Shown: positions 25,180 through 37,185, counted from the stretch's first letter. The stretch is 64,000 bases of DNA from Oreohelix idahoensis (GCA_024509875.1 JAMPIV010003467.1:1-64000); one strand, 5' to 3'. A program made the numbers and translations. Notes: a model not told the origin generated them from the sequence alone.

Positions 25180-25803
25180 CGTTTCAATGCTGATAGAGAG
25201 AAGTTTTTGGCTAAGATCGTTACAGGTGACGAAACCTGGGCACATCATTTTGAACCTGAGACAAAAAGACAGTCAATGGAGTGGCATCATTCGCAATCAC
25301 CACGAAGAAAGAAATTCAAGACAATTCCTTCAGCTGGAAAGGTCATGATCACTGTCTTTTGGGACATTGAAGGTGTGATTCTTGTGGACGTTATGCCAAG
25401 AGGAGAGACAATCAATTCGCAAGCTTACATTAAGACATTGAAAAAACTCAATCAACGTTTTCGCAGAGTTCGGCCTCACAAGAATCCAGCAGACCTGCTT
25501 CTCCTTCGCGACAATGCGCGACCTCACACAAGTCTGGCAACACGGGAAGCAATCACCAAATTGGGTTGGACTGTACTACCCCATCTACCCTATATTCCCG
25601 ATTTGGCACCCTCTGATTTTCATCTATTTGGTCCACTTAAAGATGCACTCCGTGGGATAAGGTTTGAAGATCATGAAGGAATGATTCATGCATCGAAGAA
25701 ATGGCTACATGATCAAGACAAAATCTGGTACGGGCTAGGAGTACATGCACTTGTTTCGCGCTGGCATAAAGCCGTACAAGTTGATGGGAATTATGTTGAA
25801 TAA
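25180..25803 (+). pseudogene. Mariner transposase, catalytic half
   Basis: Catalytic domain continuing from 22878 after the solo LTR. It contains RFNADREKFLAKIVTGDETW (first Asp), LLRDNARPHTS (second Asp) and LAPSDFHLFG (third Asp). 34 residues separate the second and third Asp: DD34D, the mariner signature. The C-terminus ends YVE-TAA at 25803, 68 bp before the right inverted repeat. No stop occurs inside this half. Confidence 0.92.
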
Positions 25804-25914
25804 TACCGATGTTTACATGACATATCCATGTATATTGTGTATACATTTCATGCTTTTTGAATAAACAGCTCCTGAGAAAAACGATGTGGTGCATTACTTT
25901 CTGAATGCCCCTCG

Positions 25915-27219
25915 CACATAAACCAGTCAATGTTCTGTTTGAATCTACATTCGAAGTAAGCAGAGTCCACTTTGCGTGTTCAGCGTGAATGATTAAGTTA
26001 TATTTTAATTATTTTTAAATGTTCACAGCATGCTTAAAATTCGTCGTAAGCGAATTTAAATTGTTAAGCAACTGTATCGACATAAGTAAAAACCAGACTT
26101 ACATGACAGTCTCTTTTTTTCGGTGCAATTAGTTTTAAGTCATTTAATAGCAAGAACTTTAGTTGTTGCAGACAACAAAACTAAAAAAATATGCACGTTT
26201 AATTTGAATGAAAATCTATCAAGATTTAGAGTTTTGTTTTTTTATTTCATTGTTTATATATTTTAGAACATTTTAAAAATACTGCGTCAAGAAGATTTCT
26301 ATTGTAAAATAATTTGATTTCATCGCTTTGTTTAAACAAATAAAAAGTATAAGCATAAGGCCGCCACTATGTTTTCTAAGATGGTCCTGAACTTATACAG
26401 AAGTTCCACCTCTTACAGAGAAGTAAGAACTCGAGTAATTTTATATTCACGTCGTCTGGTCCACATTATTTGGGTGTCGTCGATCTGCACGCACCTCTAG
26501 TACAGCGGCCAGATCTGAATAATTGAGACGAGATGTATTTATGACTGACTACTATGAATGCCTTGTCTATGGATTGATCATGCATATTTATTTTTGCGGA
26601 GACCTCATTCACGATTCTCCAACCATGCCAATGTTCCTGTATTAAATAAATGTCAAGCGAAGTTTATCGTTGACCCTCTAGAAGATGTCTTGTGTTCTTC
26701 GGCCAATTATGTCCTGTGATGACCATACCCGTGTCCATTCGTGTTGTCAGCATGATGCGTGAACGTTTATAATATTTTTCACTACAAGAACTAAAATCAA
26801 AACCCAACCAGAAAGAAAACCCCGATGTAACAACCTAATTATTTGGAAGGGTGAATCAAATACAGTTTACCTAGTGCACCAACGAGGCAAGAGTCAGTCA
26901 GTTTGTTAGAACCAATGCAGCCAACCTTTGCTATGAAGGCGGTACGATTTCTAATGTTATGAATTTGCCAAACATTCTGTTTGGTTGTGGGAATGTTTGT
27001 ACAATATCGTGAGCACTGTCTCATGCTGTACCCCCGAGGTCTTGGAAGAAACAATGGAAGAATATGATTACTGCTTCGACGGGCATGTCTAGTGAGACAA
27101 ATAATGTGAGACTGTGTAATGAGGCTGGCACAATCATCGTGTAAAACAAATTGTTTCAGACCCACTGCTTCTACAGCACATGAATAAATGTACACAGGCT
27201 GCCTGTAGGCAGGCAAGCG
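25915..27219. other. No gene seen
   Basis: Unclassified AT-rich DNA. Short frames (for example 26839-27216 on the minus strand) have no recognisable domain and no codon pattern I trust. Confidence 0.4.
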
Positions 27220-27404
27220 GCAGTGGTGCTTCTGTACTCCATAAGGCCATAGATAAGGTTTATTTAGACGTGTCTCTCCTTGGATTTGTTATTACACCAT
27301 GAGATATATGTCCTGGTGCTAAATTGTATAGGCTGCGCCGTTCATCTGGACTCACCAGCAGAGGCATGCTGCATGGGCAACAACTTGACCTTTTTATTCA
27401 AGCG

Positions 27405-27466
27405 CCCAACCACCTTTTGGGGGCACGTTCCTATAGTCAGTAATGACTGAAAGGGAAACTACTACT
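27405..27466 (+). repeat. LINE-like 3' tail
   Basis: CCTATAGTCAGTAATGACTG and a following simple tail match the 3' end of the LINE at 21990-22030 (CCCATAGTCAGTTATGACTG then ATT repeats). It may be the end of a SINE using that LINE or of a severely truncated LINE; the sequence upstream (27220-27404) shows no RT. Confidence 0.55.
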
Positions 27467-27472
27467 AATTCG

Positions 27473-27858
27473 TACTGACATCAACTAACATTGTGCTTAC
27501 TGACATCAACTAACATTGTGCTTACTGAAATCAACTAACATTGTGCTTACTGACATCAACTAACATTGTGTTTACTGACATCAACTAACATTGTGTTTAC
27601 TGACATCAACTAACATTGTGCTTACTGACATCAACTAACATTGTGATTACTGACATCAACTAACATTGTGCTTACTGACATCAACTAACATTGTGATTAC
27701 TGACATCAACTAACATTGTGCTTACTGAATTCTTCTAACATTGTGCTTACTGAATTCTTCTAACATTGTGCTTACTGAATTCTTCTAACATTGTGCTTAC
27801 TGACATCAACTAACATTGTGCTTACTGAATTCTTCTAACATTGTGCTTACTGAATTCT
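27473..27858. repeat. 25-bp minisatellite, about 15 copies
   Basis: Unit TACTGACATCAACTAACATTGTGCT; a second variant carries ATTCTTCT in place of ACATCAAC in the last several copies. Uniform unit length, no spacers. Confidence 0.95.
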
Positions 27859-30221
27859 TAAGTACGAATACGAAAAAGAAATTGTATTTTTCCTGACCAT
27901 CTTTCAAAATCTCACATTTTTCCTTTAATAATCGTTTTTAATGTATTTGGTAAAACCCTTATTTTAGACCCTGTGGTGCCATCGTTCTTACCATGTCGTT
28001 AAGTTTTTTGTTAAACTCTTCTACTTAATTGTAACATTTTGCGATATATTATTTGTTCCTAATTTTATTTTTTAATTATTTTTTTATGATTAGCTGATTT
28101 CAGTGCGCTGAAACGGTTAACGAATGCATTTGCAACAAATCTATACCGTTCCCAACCCCTCTGCCCCTCACACACACACAAATTATCAGTCACTCCGTTC
28201 TATTATCCTCCATCTACATTTTTTTGTCTGCTCGTTTTGTCATAAACAAAAATTACACAAAGCGCTATTTTGATTTTTCCTTTGAAGACATTGCATTGAC
28301 AGACGCATTGTTCTTGCTGGAATCCGTAGGAAAGAATTTAAATTCATTTCTATTTTAGTTTAACAGTAAATATGAGTTCCCTCAAAGCGGTTTTTTTTTT
28401 TTTTTCAGGTCTGAAGGATGACTACATCAGGGGTTCTGAATCTGTGGGCTGTGCCTATCCAGGGGAGGTATGAACGGTGGGATTATAAAACCGGCTCACA
28501 AACATTAAATTACCATATAAATAATACTTCAGAAAAGACATTCAACCAAATAGAAATTAAGCAACAAAAACTAACAAATCATTAAATTAAAAAAATAACA
28601 AAAATAACAAACAAACAAACAAAAAAAAAAAAAAAAAACACACAGAGAAATTAGCAAACTTATTAACTACTCATAGGACAAGGAAAGTCAACGAGTTAAA
28701 AAAAAAAAAAACAACAACTCAAAAAGAACAAATGCTAATACAAATTAAAACCAAGTGCAAAGGATAATGTTATGTATATACAATACAAAACTGAAAATAA
28801 AATGACAAATACTAATATAAATTAAAACCAGCAACTGCAAAATACAATAGTTATTTAAATTTAATACAAAATTAGTACATAAAATGACACTAAATACCCC
28901 AATTATAACCAATTTTCAGGTTGAACAGGGTAGACCAAGATGGAACGAGAAGAGGCAATAATAGTCCGCTGTTAAGTGCCCGCTCTCCACCCATCACCTT
29001 TTCAAAACAACAACAACATGAACTTACCATCACTATATTTTAGTTGTAGCATTTCCTTTTCTTGTGCAAGTGTTCACTTAACGTGTCTATGGAGCTTGGA
29101 GGACTCAGTTACCAGACGTTTATTGAACATTCATTTTAATGGTCAGCGTAAGTATGATAAATATTCTTTTTTTTAAATGAAATAAATTACAATGGCTTTA
29201 TTTTTGCACTATTTTATTATTTGTTTGCTTAAAATATTTATTTTATAATTATGTTAAAATATTTGCGTGCCCTCTTAGACCGTAGAATTGTTTACAGTTA
29301 TTGTTAAAGGATTTATACGCATAGGGAAAAAGAACCCCGTGTGGGACACATTGTTTTCCAGGACATTATTTCAATGACTTATATACACTAAACTCTATTC
29401 AAAGATCATTTGTTAAGTGATTAGATCATAATAATATGTTTAATTTATATATTTTTGCGTTCTATGCCAAATTTAACATTTAAGCATGTAAAATCATTGA
29501 AAGTGATGACGGTGAAGGACGTTACCATAGGCATGGAGGTTCTTCTGCATAATACGTGTGGGCCTGATGTTGATTGTATTAACAGACTGTGAGGCCAGTG
29601 GGCAATGTGATATGTGTGGTGAATAGTGTTGCATTAAATGTTCGGAGATTAGCGTGGAAGAAGCTAACAATACCGATTTTTATTGTTTTAAATGTTGGCA
29701 CTGTGTGCTTTTCCTGGTTTAAAAAAGAATTTATATATGCGTGTAAATAAATTAATCATTAAATTGCGTATTTAATTTTACATGTTTAGATTTTGATGTA
29801 GTGGTTAATAATTTTAAGTTAACATGTTGCCATTTTAAATTTGCTGTTGAGAAGTGTGTTTTAACGTTGTTTCAAAGAGGGATCCAATTAAGCCATATTG
29901 AAAAAAATCTTGAAAATGTTTTTGTGTGTGTTTAAAAATCAATAAATTTGAATGTGATTAAAACCTTGTTTAAAATTAACTTGAATTTGATTAAACCTTG
30001 TTTATGGTTTTAATTGCGCTTGTGTATTAAATGATCTTTCTGGGAAAAGTTGGTCCTTATATTTTATTACCATTATTGCCAATTTTAAAAAGTGTAAGGC
30101 GCCTCACAGGAAATTTATCAAAATTGCTTTTCTTTGCACACAATGCTAAAGTTTTAAATCAAACGATATAGTTGCTTTTTTTAAATGTATGTTTGTTTTG
30201 ACCGAAACGTGGCTATGCATT
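27859..30221. other. No gene seen; A/T-rich with homopolymers
   Basis: T run at 28391-28405, A-rich low complexity at 28590-28710, and two related phrases of the type ACAAATACTAATATAAATTA near 28735-28825. 28937-29001 duplicates 18516-18583. No domain-bearing frame. Confidence 0.45.
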
Positions 30222-30642
30222 ACCTTTCGATGACATAAGAGGAGCCAAGTGTCTATGTATAGCGCTATGCAGCGCCACCTTTCGATGACCTAAGGAGCCC
30301 AGTATCTATGTATAGCGCCATGCAGCTCCACCTTTCGATGACCTAAGGAGCCCATTATCTATGTATAGCGCCATGCAGCGCCACTTTTCGATGACCTTAG
30401 GAGCCAAGTGTCTAGATATAGCGCTGTGCCGCGATACCTTTCAATGACCTAAGGAGCCAAGTGTCTACATATAGCGCTGTGCAGCGCCACCTTTCAATGA
30501 CCTAAGGAGCCAAGTGTCTATATATAGCGCTGTGCAGCGCCACCTTTCGATGACCTAAGGAGCCAAGTGTCTATGTATAGCGCTTTGCAACGCCACCTTT
30601 CGATGACCTTGAGGCGAATCATCAAGTGTCTGTGTGTAACGC
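30222..30642. repeat. 53-bp minisatellite, about 8 copies
   Basis: Unit begins ACCTTTCGATGACCTAAGGA and contains TATAGCGCTGTGCAGCGCC, itself a short hairpin. Copies differ by a few bases each, so the array is older than the neighbouring 30-bp one. Confidence 0.92.
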
Positions 30643-30643
30643 T

Positions 30644-30890
30644 AAAGGTAAAGGTAGTCCCATAGCACTGCCGTATGAGAGTGAAGTGTTAGAGACTCCA
30701 CTATAGCTAGGTCCTGGTTTGTGAGGCGAGGTGACCAGTTCCTTTCCTCCCAACCTTTCGCTTCCCCAAATCAAGAGCAGAGCTAGATACTCATTTACAG
30801 ATAGGTAGATTGGGGCATTACGATACCAAGATTCGGTCCCGGAACCCGGTAACTTTGCAGCGACAGGCAAGCGTCCTAACGGCTGAGCCA
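30644..30890 (-). repeat. tRNA-derived SINE, minus strand
   Basis: On the minus strand it opens TGGCTCAGCCGTTAGGA (A-box-like) followed by a B-box-like GGTTCCGGGACC, and ends TACCTTTACCTTTA. Same family as 58165-58566 and 58568-58836 (shared GGACCTAG, CTCTAACACTT, TACGGCA). Confidence 0.8.
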
Positions 30891-31339
30891 AAATAACGCT
30901 CATATAACAGTATGCTAACAAAATAACGCTCATATAACAGTATGCTAACAAAATAACGCTCATATAACAGTATGCTAACAAAATAACGCTCATATAACAG
31001 TATGCTAACAAAATAACGCTCATATAACAGTATGCTAACAAAATAACGCCCATATGTATGCTAACAAAATAACGCTCTTATAACAGTATGCTAACAAAAT
31101 AACGCTCATATAACAGTATGGTAACAAAATAACGCTCATATAACAGTATGGTAACAAAATAACGCTCATATAACAGTATGCTAACAAAATAACGCTCATA
31201 TAACAGTATGCTAACAAAATAACGCTCATATAACAGTATGCTAACAAAATAACGCTCATATAACAGTATGGTAACAAAATAACGCTCATATAACAGTATG
31301 CTAACAAAATAACGCTCATATAACAGTATGCTAACAAAA
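30891..31339. repeat. 30-bp minisatellite, about 15 copies
   Basis: Unit AAATAACGCTCATATAACAG plus TATGCTAACA; one unit (near 31041) lacks 4 bp. It starts exactly at the end of the SINE. The unit is a multiple of three, so it makes periodic open frames that are not genes. Confidence 0.95.
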
Positions 31340-32064
31340 TTTGCCGCAAGATGCGCTAGAATCAGGTTCATTGTATTTTTTTTTTTCTGCATATGAGCAA
31401 CTGGCTAGACACAGAATCCATGTAATAACATCTTAATTACGTCTTGAATAGTTCGTTCATTAACCTAGGACAGAACAGGGTATGTATACATTAAGGTCAA
31501 TCCCGGGGTAGATGTAAGGGCAAACATGTTCAGAATCCCCGATCTAAAGCCAAATTATGAAGAAGAAAAAACACACACACAACTAAAACACACATGGTTT
31601 TCAGAATAAGTGACATAGAAGACATCCGTCATGGGTTAACAGGAGTACCAGGGGTTAAATTTTCCGAGGCGGCAGCTCGAGGGCTGTATGTATGCCGACG
31701 CTTTATAGCACATGTCGCGCGTGAGCTGACAGGTTAATTTAATAAGGCGTTCATATTAGCACGTGCTTTATATACACGCATGGGTCATATAGATGTGACC
31801 TTGGGAGTATATAAGAGAACCAGGAAAGGTTTCGGGTCGGGACATGACACAAATGGAAAATGAGCGTAGAAATTTGTGGAAGGAGAAGGGGAGAACAGGC
31901 ATATTTTATCGCAGAATAAAAACACGTGCGTGAAATCTGAAATAAGAGAAACCAGGAATACGGAAGAGTATTGTAGAGATATGCATGGGGGAGATGGATG
32001 AGGGAGGGAGCGACATGTATCTAAAAGAAGTACAACATGACTGCGCACTAGGCCACATTACACA
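31340..32064. other. No gene seen
   Basis: Unclassified sequence; nothing recognised on either strand. Confidence 0.4.
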
Positions 32065-32600
32065 CACTGGATCATCTTCATCACCATCAATATTATAAAC
32101 TTCATCATCAACCTCATCATCAACATCATCAACTTCATCACCATCAACAGCATCAACCTCATCATCATCACCATCAGCATCACCAACGTCATCGTCATCA
32201 TCAACATCATCAACCTCATCATCATTATCATCACCATCAGTGTCATCAACCTCATCATCATCATCACCATCAACCTCATCATCATTATCATCACCATCAA
32301 CATCATCAACCACATTATCCTTATCATCACCATCAACCTCAACACCATCATCACCATCAACATCATAGACCTCATCATCATCACCATCACCATCATCATT
32401 AACCTAATCATTACCATCATCATCATCATCATCACCATCAACAACATCACCCTCATCATCGCCATCAGCAACCTCATCAACATCATCAACCTCATTATAA
32501 ACATCATCACCATCAACACCATCAACCTCGTTATAATCAACATCATCCTCATCATCACCAACATCAACCTCATCATTATCATTCAGCCCCCCCCCCCCCT
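32065..32600. repeat. Imperfect TCATCA/ACCATC triplet tract ending in a C run
   Basis: About 520 bp of trinucleotide-based repeat followed by a run of about 13 C at 32587-32600. Its minus-strand Asp/Val frame is a repeat artefact. Confidence 0.9.
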
Positions 32601-32986
32601 TCCTTGAAGCACAGGTCGTTACAAATAAATGCCAAACACTCCAGTCCAGTGCTATCCGTTCAAGAGATTTCCGTGTGTCCTTCATCTCTTTATTTGTCTT
32701 CTTCAGCTCTTTTCTCCGTGTGTGTGTGTTTTTTTTTTTGTTCTTGCTTCCCCTATTTATCTTAACCTGGGGATTCCAGAACAAGGACTCCCTTGTATTG
32801 CTATCAACGCGTTTTCATAACACCGAATCGTAAACAAGTAACAATCAATGTTTCATCAAATAAGTCATAAAGATAAGGAGAAGATAAGGGATAGGAGTGA
32901 CACACATTGAGGAAACTCACATACTGTATATACGGGATCACCAGGAGGAGTCCTTTTTTTATGTTGGAATAAAAAGCCCCTGAAAA

Positions 32987-32987
<1 letters not shown>

Positions 32988-33018
<31 letters not shown>
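32988..33018. repeat. Poly(G) run, about 30 bases
   Basis: A near-pure G homopolymer; G-quadruplex capable and a likely site of length error. Confidence 0.9.
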
Positions 33019-33064
33019 CGAAAAGATGTTCGTGGATGATTAAAGAGCAGCCAGATGTAAGGCA

Positions 33065-33402
33065 CACCCGTGTGTTGCCGGGGCCCGAAAGGGGAGCAAA
33101 GAATAGTAACACTGCACCCTACCACGCATGTCGTAAAAAGCGACTAAGGAGGGTTGGGCATGGGGCTGTTTACCCCATCCCGTAAAAACTTCGCACAGTG
33201 GGCTGATCACCTGCTTGCCAACCAATCTGATTACGGAAACAACGATAGATTGTTTGGTCTGTTTCTGTTCCACAAAGACGCCACTAGGCGTGGTGGAAAC
33301 AGCGATAGATTGATCAATTTGTTGTTGCCCTAAGACGCCACTAGGCGTACTGGCCACATACTGCTTTGCCGGTTGGTGGCTAAGGATGGAAGAAGAAGAA
33401 GA
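33065..33402 (+). repeat. SINE, full length, GAA tail, 12-bp duplication
   Basis: Flanked by AGATGTAAGGCA (33053-33064 and 33403-33414). Core ATGTCGTAAAAAGCGACTAA at 33125-33150, then GGGCTGATCACC, two related blocks each containing AAGACGCCACTAGGCGT, TGGCTAAGGATGG and (GAA)n. The 3' part matches the LINE end at 47865-47960 (reverse). Confidence 0.85.
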
Positions 33403-33549
33403 AGATGTAAGGCAGTCATTGGTCAGGAGTCCACAGGGCTTGAGGAGTAGATGCAGACTAAAGAACACATGGAGAAGAGATGCTAGAAACATAATTGAAA
33501 ATGAATATGAGGAGAACTGCCGTAAGACAACGGTAAAACGGAAAAAAAA

Positions 33550-33866
33550 AACACACATAGTAATACGTCTTACTAAGAGAAAGGACAAGGAAAAATACTA
33601 CGTTGCGACCACAAGGCCTTCGTCAGGGACAGACAAACAAAAGACTGAAGGGAAAGAAAGTAGCGGTTCAGTAGCGGACATTCCAACATGTGACACACAT
33701 CAGGGAGTATTTTTCTCTTATTTCTATTGTTTCATGTTCTCCACTTAATTCTTACTTTCTTTCCCTCCTGTCTTTTGTTTGTCTGTCCCTGACGAAGGCC
33801 TTGTGGCCGCAACGTAGGTTTTTCTTTGTCCTTTATCTTAGTAAGACGTATTACTATTTGTGTTTT
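33550..33866. repeat. Long palindrome, arms about 112 bp
   Basis: 33550-33663 and 33752-33866 are inverted copies with few mismatches around an about 88-bp centre. The arms contain ACGAAGGCCTTGTGG and GTAAGACGTATTACTA. It looks like a fold-back MITE, or two head-to-head copies of one repeat. No target duplication recognised. Confidence 0.85.
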
Positions 33867-34385
33867 TGTTTGCTTTTTCCAATTAAAAATGAAAAGGAAG
33901 ACATGGAAAGAACTTGAGCTGATGATACGTGACAGGAAGACATGGCATGTGTTTGTTAAAGGCCTATGCTCCTTAGGGTCCCATAGAGTACTGACTGACG
34001 GCATCAAAAATTAAGACAATGAAACCAGCTTCCAGCGGAGAAATAAATCTAGTACGTTTTGTACAGAAAATAATGAATATTACAAACAAACTGGGAGGTT
34101 ACAGTAATAGTGAGCAGAGAATGTGGAACTGGAGCTGATATTTGTCTTCTATACATGTCCCTTCCATATCCCGGGTTTTATTGGATCACAATGCAACATT
34201 TCCTCTTGATAGTCCACCATAACGCACTACGTATCCTGCAACTTCTATGCGTGTTTCCTAATTAATTAGCTATCGTAAATTAACATTTACTTTCAAAGTT
34301 ATATTCTATTCTGGTTGTCAATACATTTTATGATTTTTTTTTTTTGGTGTGTCCAAAACAAATTATTGCAATCAAGAAGTTATAG
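33867..34385. other. No gene seen
   Basis: AT-rich unclassified sequence with a T run at 34337-34347. Confidence 0.4.
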
Positions 34386-34465
34386 ACGTTCATAAATAGG
34401 TGCTTGCGTGGAACACATAAATAGGTGCTTGCGTAGAACACATAAAAAGGTGCTTGTGTAGAACA
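34386..34465. repeat. 25-bp tandem triplication
   Basis: Three copies of an AACACATAAATAGGTGCTTG-type unit. Confidence 0.85.
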
Positions 34466-35913
34466 GAAGGATTGAAATGGTGCGAAAAGGTCACCAATAT
34501 GAAACTAAGGACAAGTGTCACTGGAACAAAGAGGCGAGAAGAAGACACAGGCGATGGATACACATCGCGAAAATTTGTTGATAACATCACTAGGCAGTCG
34601 TCTGTCTGAAACCCCCGGAGTAATAGAGGTAGAGGACAACCAATGAACACACGGAGAAGAGAGCTGGAGACAGACTTGGAGGGGATAAAAAAATCTCGAG
34701 CTGATGGCACGTGACAGAAAGTCTTGACATACGTTTGTTGAAGGCCTATGCTCCTTGCGGACTTGAAAGGTGATGCAGGAATGAAGACATGGAAATACCT
34801 TGAGCAGGTGACACAGGAATGCCTGGCATGGAATGATTACTATGTGGTATATGTTCTATTTTCTACTTGTAATTTCATAACTCCTTTTTTTGGTTAAGTC
34901 ACTGAGAGTATTCATCTGGATTAGTCTTGTGCCAGCTTACTATGTTCTATTGAGAGTTTTGCCTTGCTTTGGCGATGCGCGCACAGTTCAACTTATACTC
35001 AACGCCCGTCGGTTATATTTGGGCGCATGTCTAAATTTAAAAGCCCCTGTGGTCTGGTGGAACTTATAAATACGAGTATGTATAATTTCTTATTTCTTTA
35101 TATTTAAAAAAAAAAATCTGTTTAAAAAATATTTTTAGGGAAGCCAATAATGTTTTTCACTATTCTTCTATATAAAAAGTTTAAGGTTAACCATTATAAA
35201 TGTGCAAATGGTGAAAACAGAATATAAAACACAGAGCAGCCATTTGTTTGGCCAAAATTTCTCTCGTGGGACTAACCTCCCTTTGCCAAGATGCCAAAAG
35301 AAACCATCCAAATGGATCCATGGGAGATCTGACGTCATATCTCTCTGGTCAAGCTCTGATAACAATCAAATATATGTGAACATCTTCAACTGGCGAACGT
35401 GTCGGGCAGAGGAAGGATGGGGAATATCTGGAATGTATTTCAGACAATTGACCAGCTAAACGTCTTTACGGGTGAACTAGATAACGCCACAGTCAGACCC
35501 AAAGATTTATGGCGTGGCTATCAGTGGCTGCTGGATTCAAGACAGCAAGGGAAATAATCTGGGATCTGGAAATGAATGCTTCAAATAGTCAATAAAATTA
35601 ACTTGCGAGTGATTCTATCATTACATACTTTATGTATCTGAGTCATGCTTGAGCTCGATCAAAACGTTTTGATTTTTGTTTATACATTGGCTACTGTGAG
35701 TAGGTTCGATAAAGACTTTCGATAACAAATCGGTTACATATTACTAGAGTACAGGGACTTTTATATTTGAACATGCACGCTAATATAACCGATCTAACAC
35801 TTGTCACATGTTTCAGTTTCCCCCAGCGTTGGCGTAGCTGGTAGTCCTTTTCAGGCCTTTACTATGCAGAAAAGAAATGTTAGTCTTTTTCAGGACTTAG
35901 TATCTATCAACGC
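34466..35913. other. No gene seen; start of a CCTTTTCAGGAC-rich repeat
   Basis: No domain-bearing frame. From about 35820 the phrases TTGGCGTAGCTGG and CCTTTTCAGG appear. They recur imperfectly to 37060 on both sides of the LINE insertion, so a diverged repeat of at least 1.2 kb hosts that LINE. Confidence 0.4.
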
Positions 35914-35925
35914 TGGTGGGCTAGC

Positions 35926-36762
35926 TTGATGAATCGCTTCACTAAAGCATGCAAGGACTTTGGCCTCACAATAAGTCTAAAGAAAACGAATGTGCTGAGT
36001 CAGGATGTGGGTGCTGCACCAGTTATCACTATCGATAACTATGAATTGGCAGTGGTGCACCACTTCACATACCTAGGGTCTACCATCAATGACAAACTCT
36101 CACTGGATACAGAAATCGACAGCCGCATTGGCAAAGCTGCAGCTACCTTTGCCCGCCTCACATCGCGTGTTTGGGGAAACTCTAAACTCACAATGAAGAC
36201 CAAAGCTGCGGTATATAATGCCTGCGTCACCAGCACACTCCTATATGGCAGCGAGACCTGGACGACCTATGCTAAGCAAGAAAGAAGGCTCAATACCTTC
36301 CATTTGCGGTGTCTACGCCGCATCCTCGGCATCTCGTGGAAAGATAAAGTGACAAATGTCGAGGTGTTGTCACGTGCTGGCCTTCAAAGTATGTATACGC
36401 TTCTTAGGCAGCGCAGACTTCGCTGGCTTGGCCATGTTCGCCGCATGGAAGATGGTCGCATCCCAAAAGATATCTTCTACGGACAATTAGCAGATGGCAA
36501 GAGAACAGTTGGGCGACCACAGCTGAGGTTCAAAGATGTGTGCAAGAGAGATATGAGGGCACTGGACATGGATCCAGCAACATGGGAGGATGAAACTGCC
36601 GATCGCACTAAGTGGCGATGCTATTTACGGCGCCACCTCAGATTGGGCGAAGAGAGGCTCACACAAGAAACAGAGGTGAGGAGAAAACGTCGAAAGGAGC
36701 ACCAGGAAAATAAGCAGCTGAGGGCTGTCACCTCAGGGGCGCATTCCCATAGTCAGTTATGA
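35926..36762 (+). pseudogene. LINE RT thumb and C-terminal region
   Basis: 278 uninterrupted codons from MMNRFTKACKDFGL to SGAHSHSQL. It lacks the endonuclease and the whole RT palm, including FADD, so it cannot be active. The internal stop of the long copy (21578) is a sense codon here (GISWKDK), so the two copies come from a common, more intact source. The domain ends with LRWLGHVRRMEDGRIPKD and GRPQLRFKDVCKRD. Confidence 0.88.
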
Positions 36763-36786
36763 CTGAAGGGGCTATTATATTATATA
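35926..36786 (+). mobile_element. 5'-truncated LINE copy with 12-bp duplication
   Basis: Flanked by TGGTGGGCTAGC (35914-35925 and 36787-36798). Nearly identical to 21174-22030 of the mariner-borne LINE and ends in a TTATATTATATA tail. The junction shares AGCTTG with the parent, the usual microhomology of truncated insertion. Confidence 0.92.
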
Positions 36787-36798
36787 TGGTGGGCTAGC

Positions 36799-37185
36799 AA
36801 TCCCTGTTTTGATTACTTAAGAGTTCACTACAACTGGTGTTCGCTGAACACTGAGGAAGTACAGGCAGCGTTGGCTTAGCTAGCGAAACCTTTTAGGGCA
36901 AGTCCTTTTCAGGGCTTCATTCTAGCAGATGTATAATGTGTCCTTCTCAGGACTCAGTATCTTTCAACGCTGGTCAGGCTAGCCGTCCTTTTCAAGGCTA
37001 CTTCAGGCTTGCTGATAGATGCTAGTATTCCTTTTCAGGACTTAAGAGTTTATCAACACATCGTTTCAGTTAACACAGTTCACTTTCTTTTTTGAATGGC
37101 AGATTGGGCTATGATATAACCAAATGACCAGTCTAAGTTGAAAAGTAACGTGCCTCGCCACAAGAAAGGAAAACCCGTATATATA
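36799..37185. other. Diverged repeat hosting the LINE; no gene
   Basis: Continues the phrases TCCTTTTCAGG, CTTCTCAGGACTCAGTATC and CAACGCTGGTCAGGCTAGC seen at 35820-35925. Confidence 0.4.

Noticed and set aside
27473..31339. CRISPR-like arrays
   Set aside because: Head-to-tail tandem units without unique spacers in a eukaryotic genome; minisatellites.
30622..31392. Periodic open frames with LLAYCYMSVI repeats
   Set aside because: The 30-bp satellite unit is a multiple of three, so frames stay open by construction.
31906..32784. Asp/Val-rich acidic protein on the minus strand
   Set aside because: Triplet repeat TCATCA read backwards; no domain and all frames are open.
33228..33460. Envelope-like gene in family A or B
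   Set aside because: No frame with signal peptide, transmembrane segment or cysteine pattern exists between RNase H and the 3' LTRs of either family.
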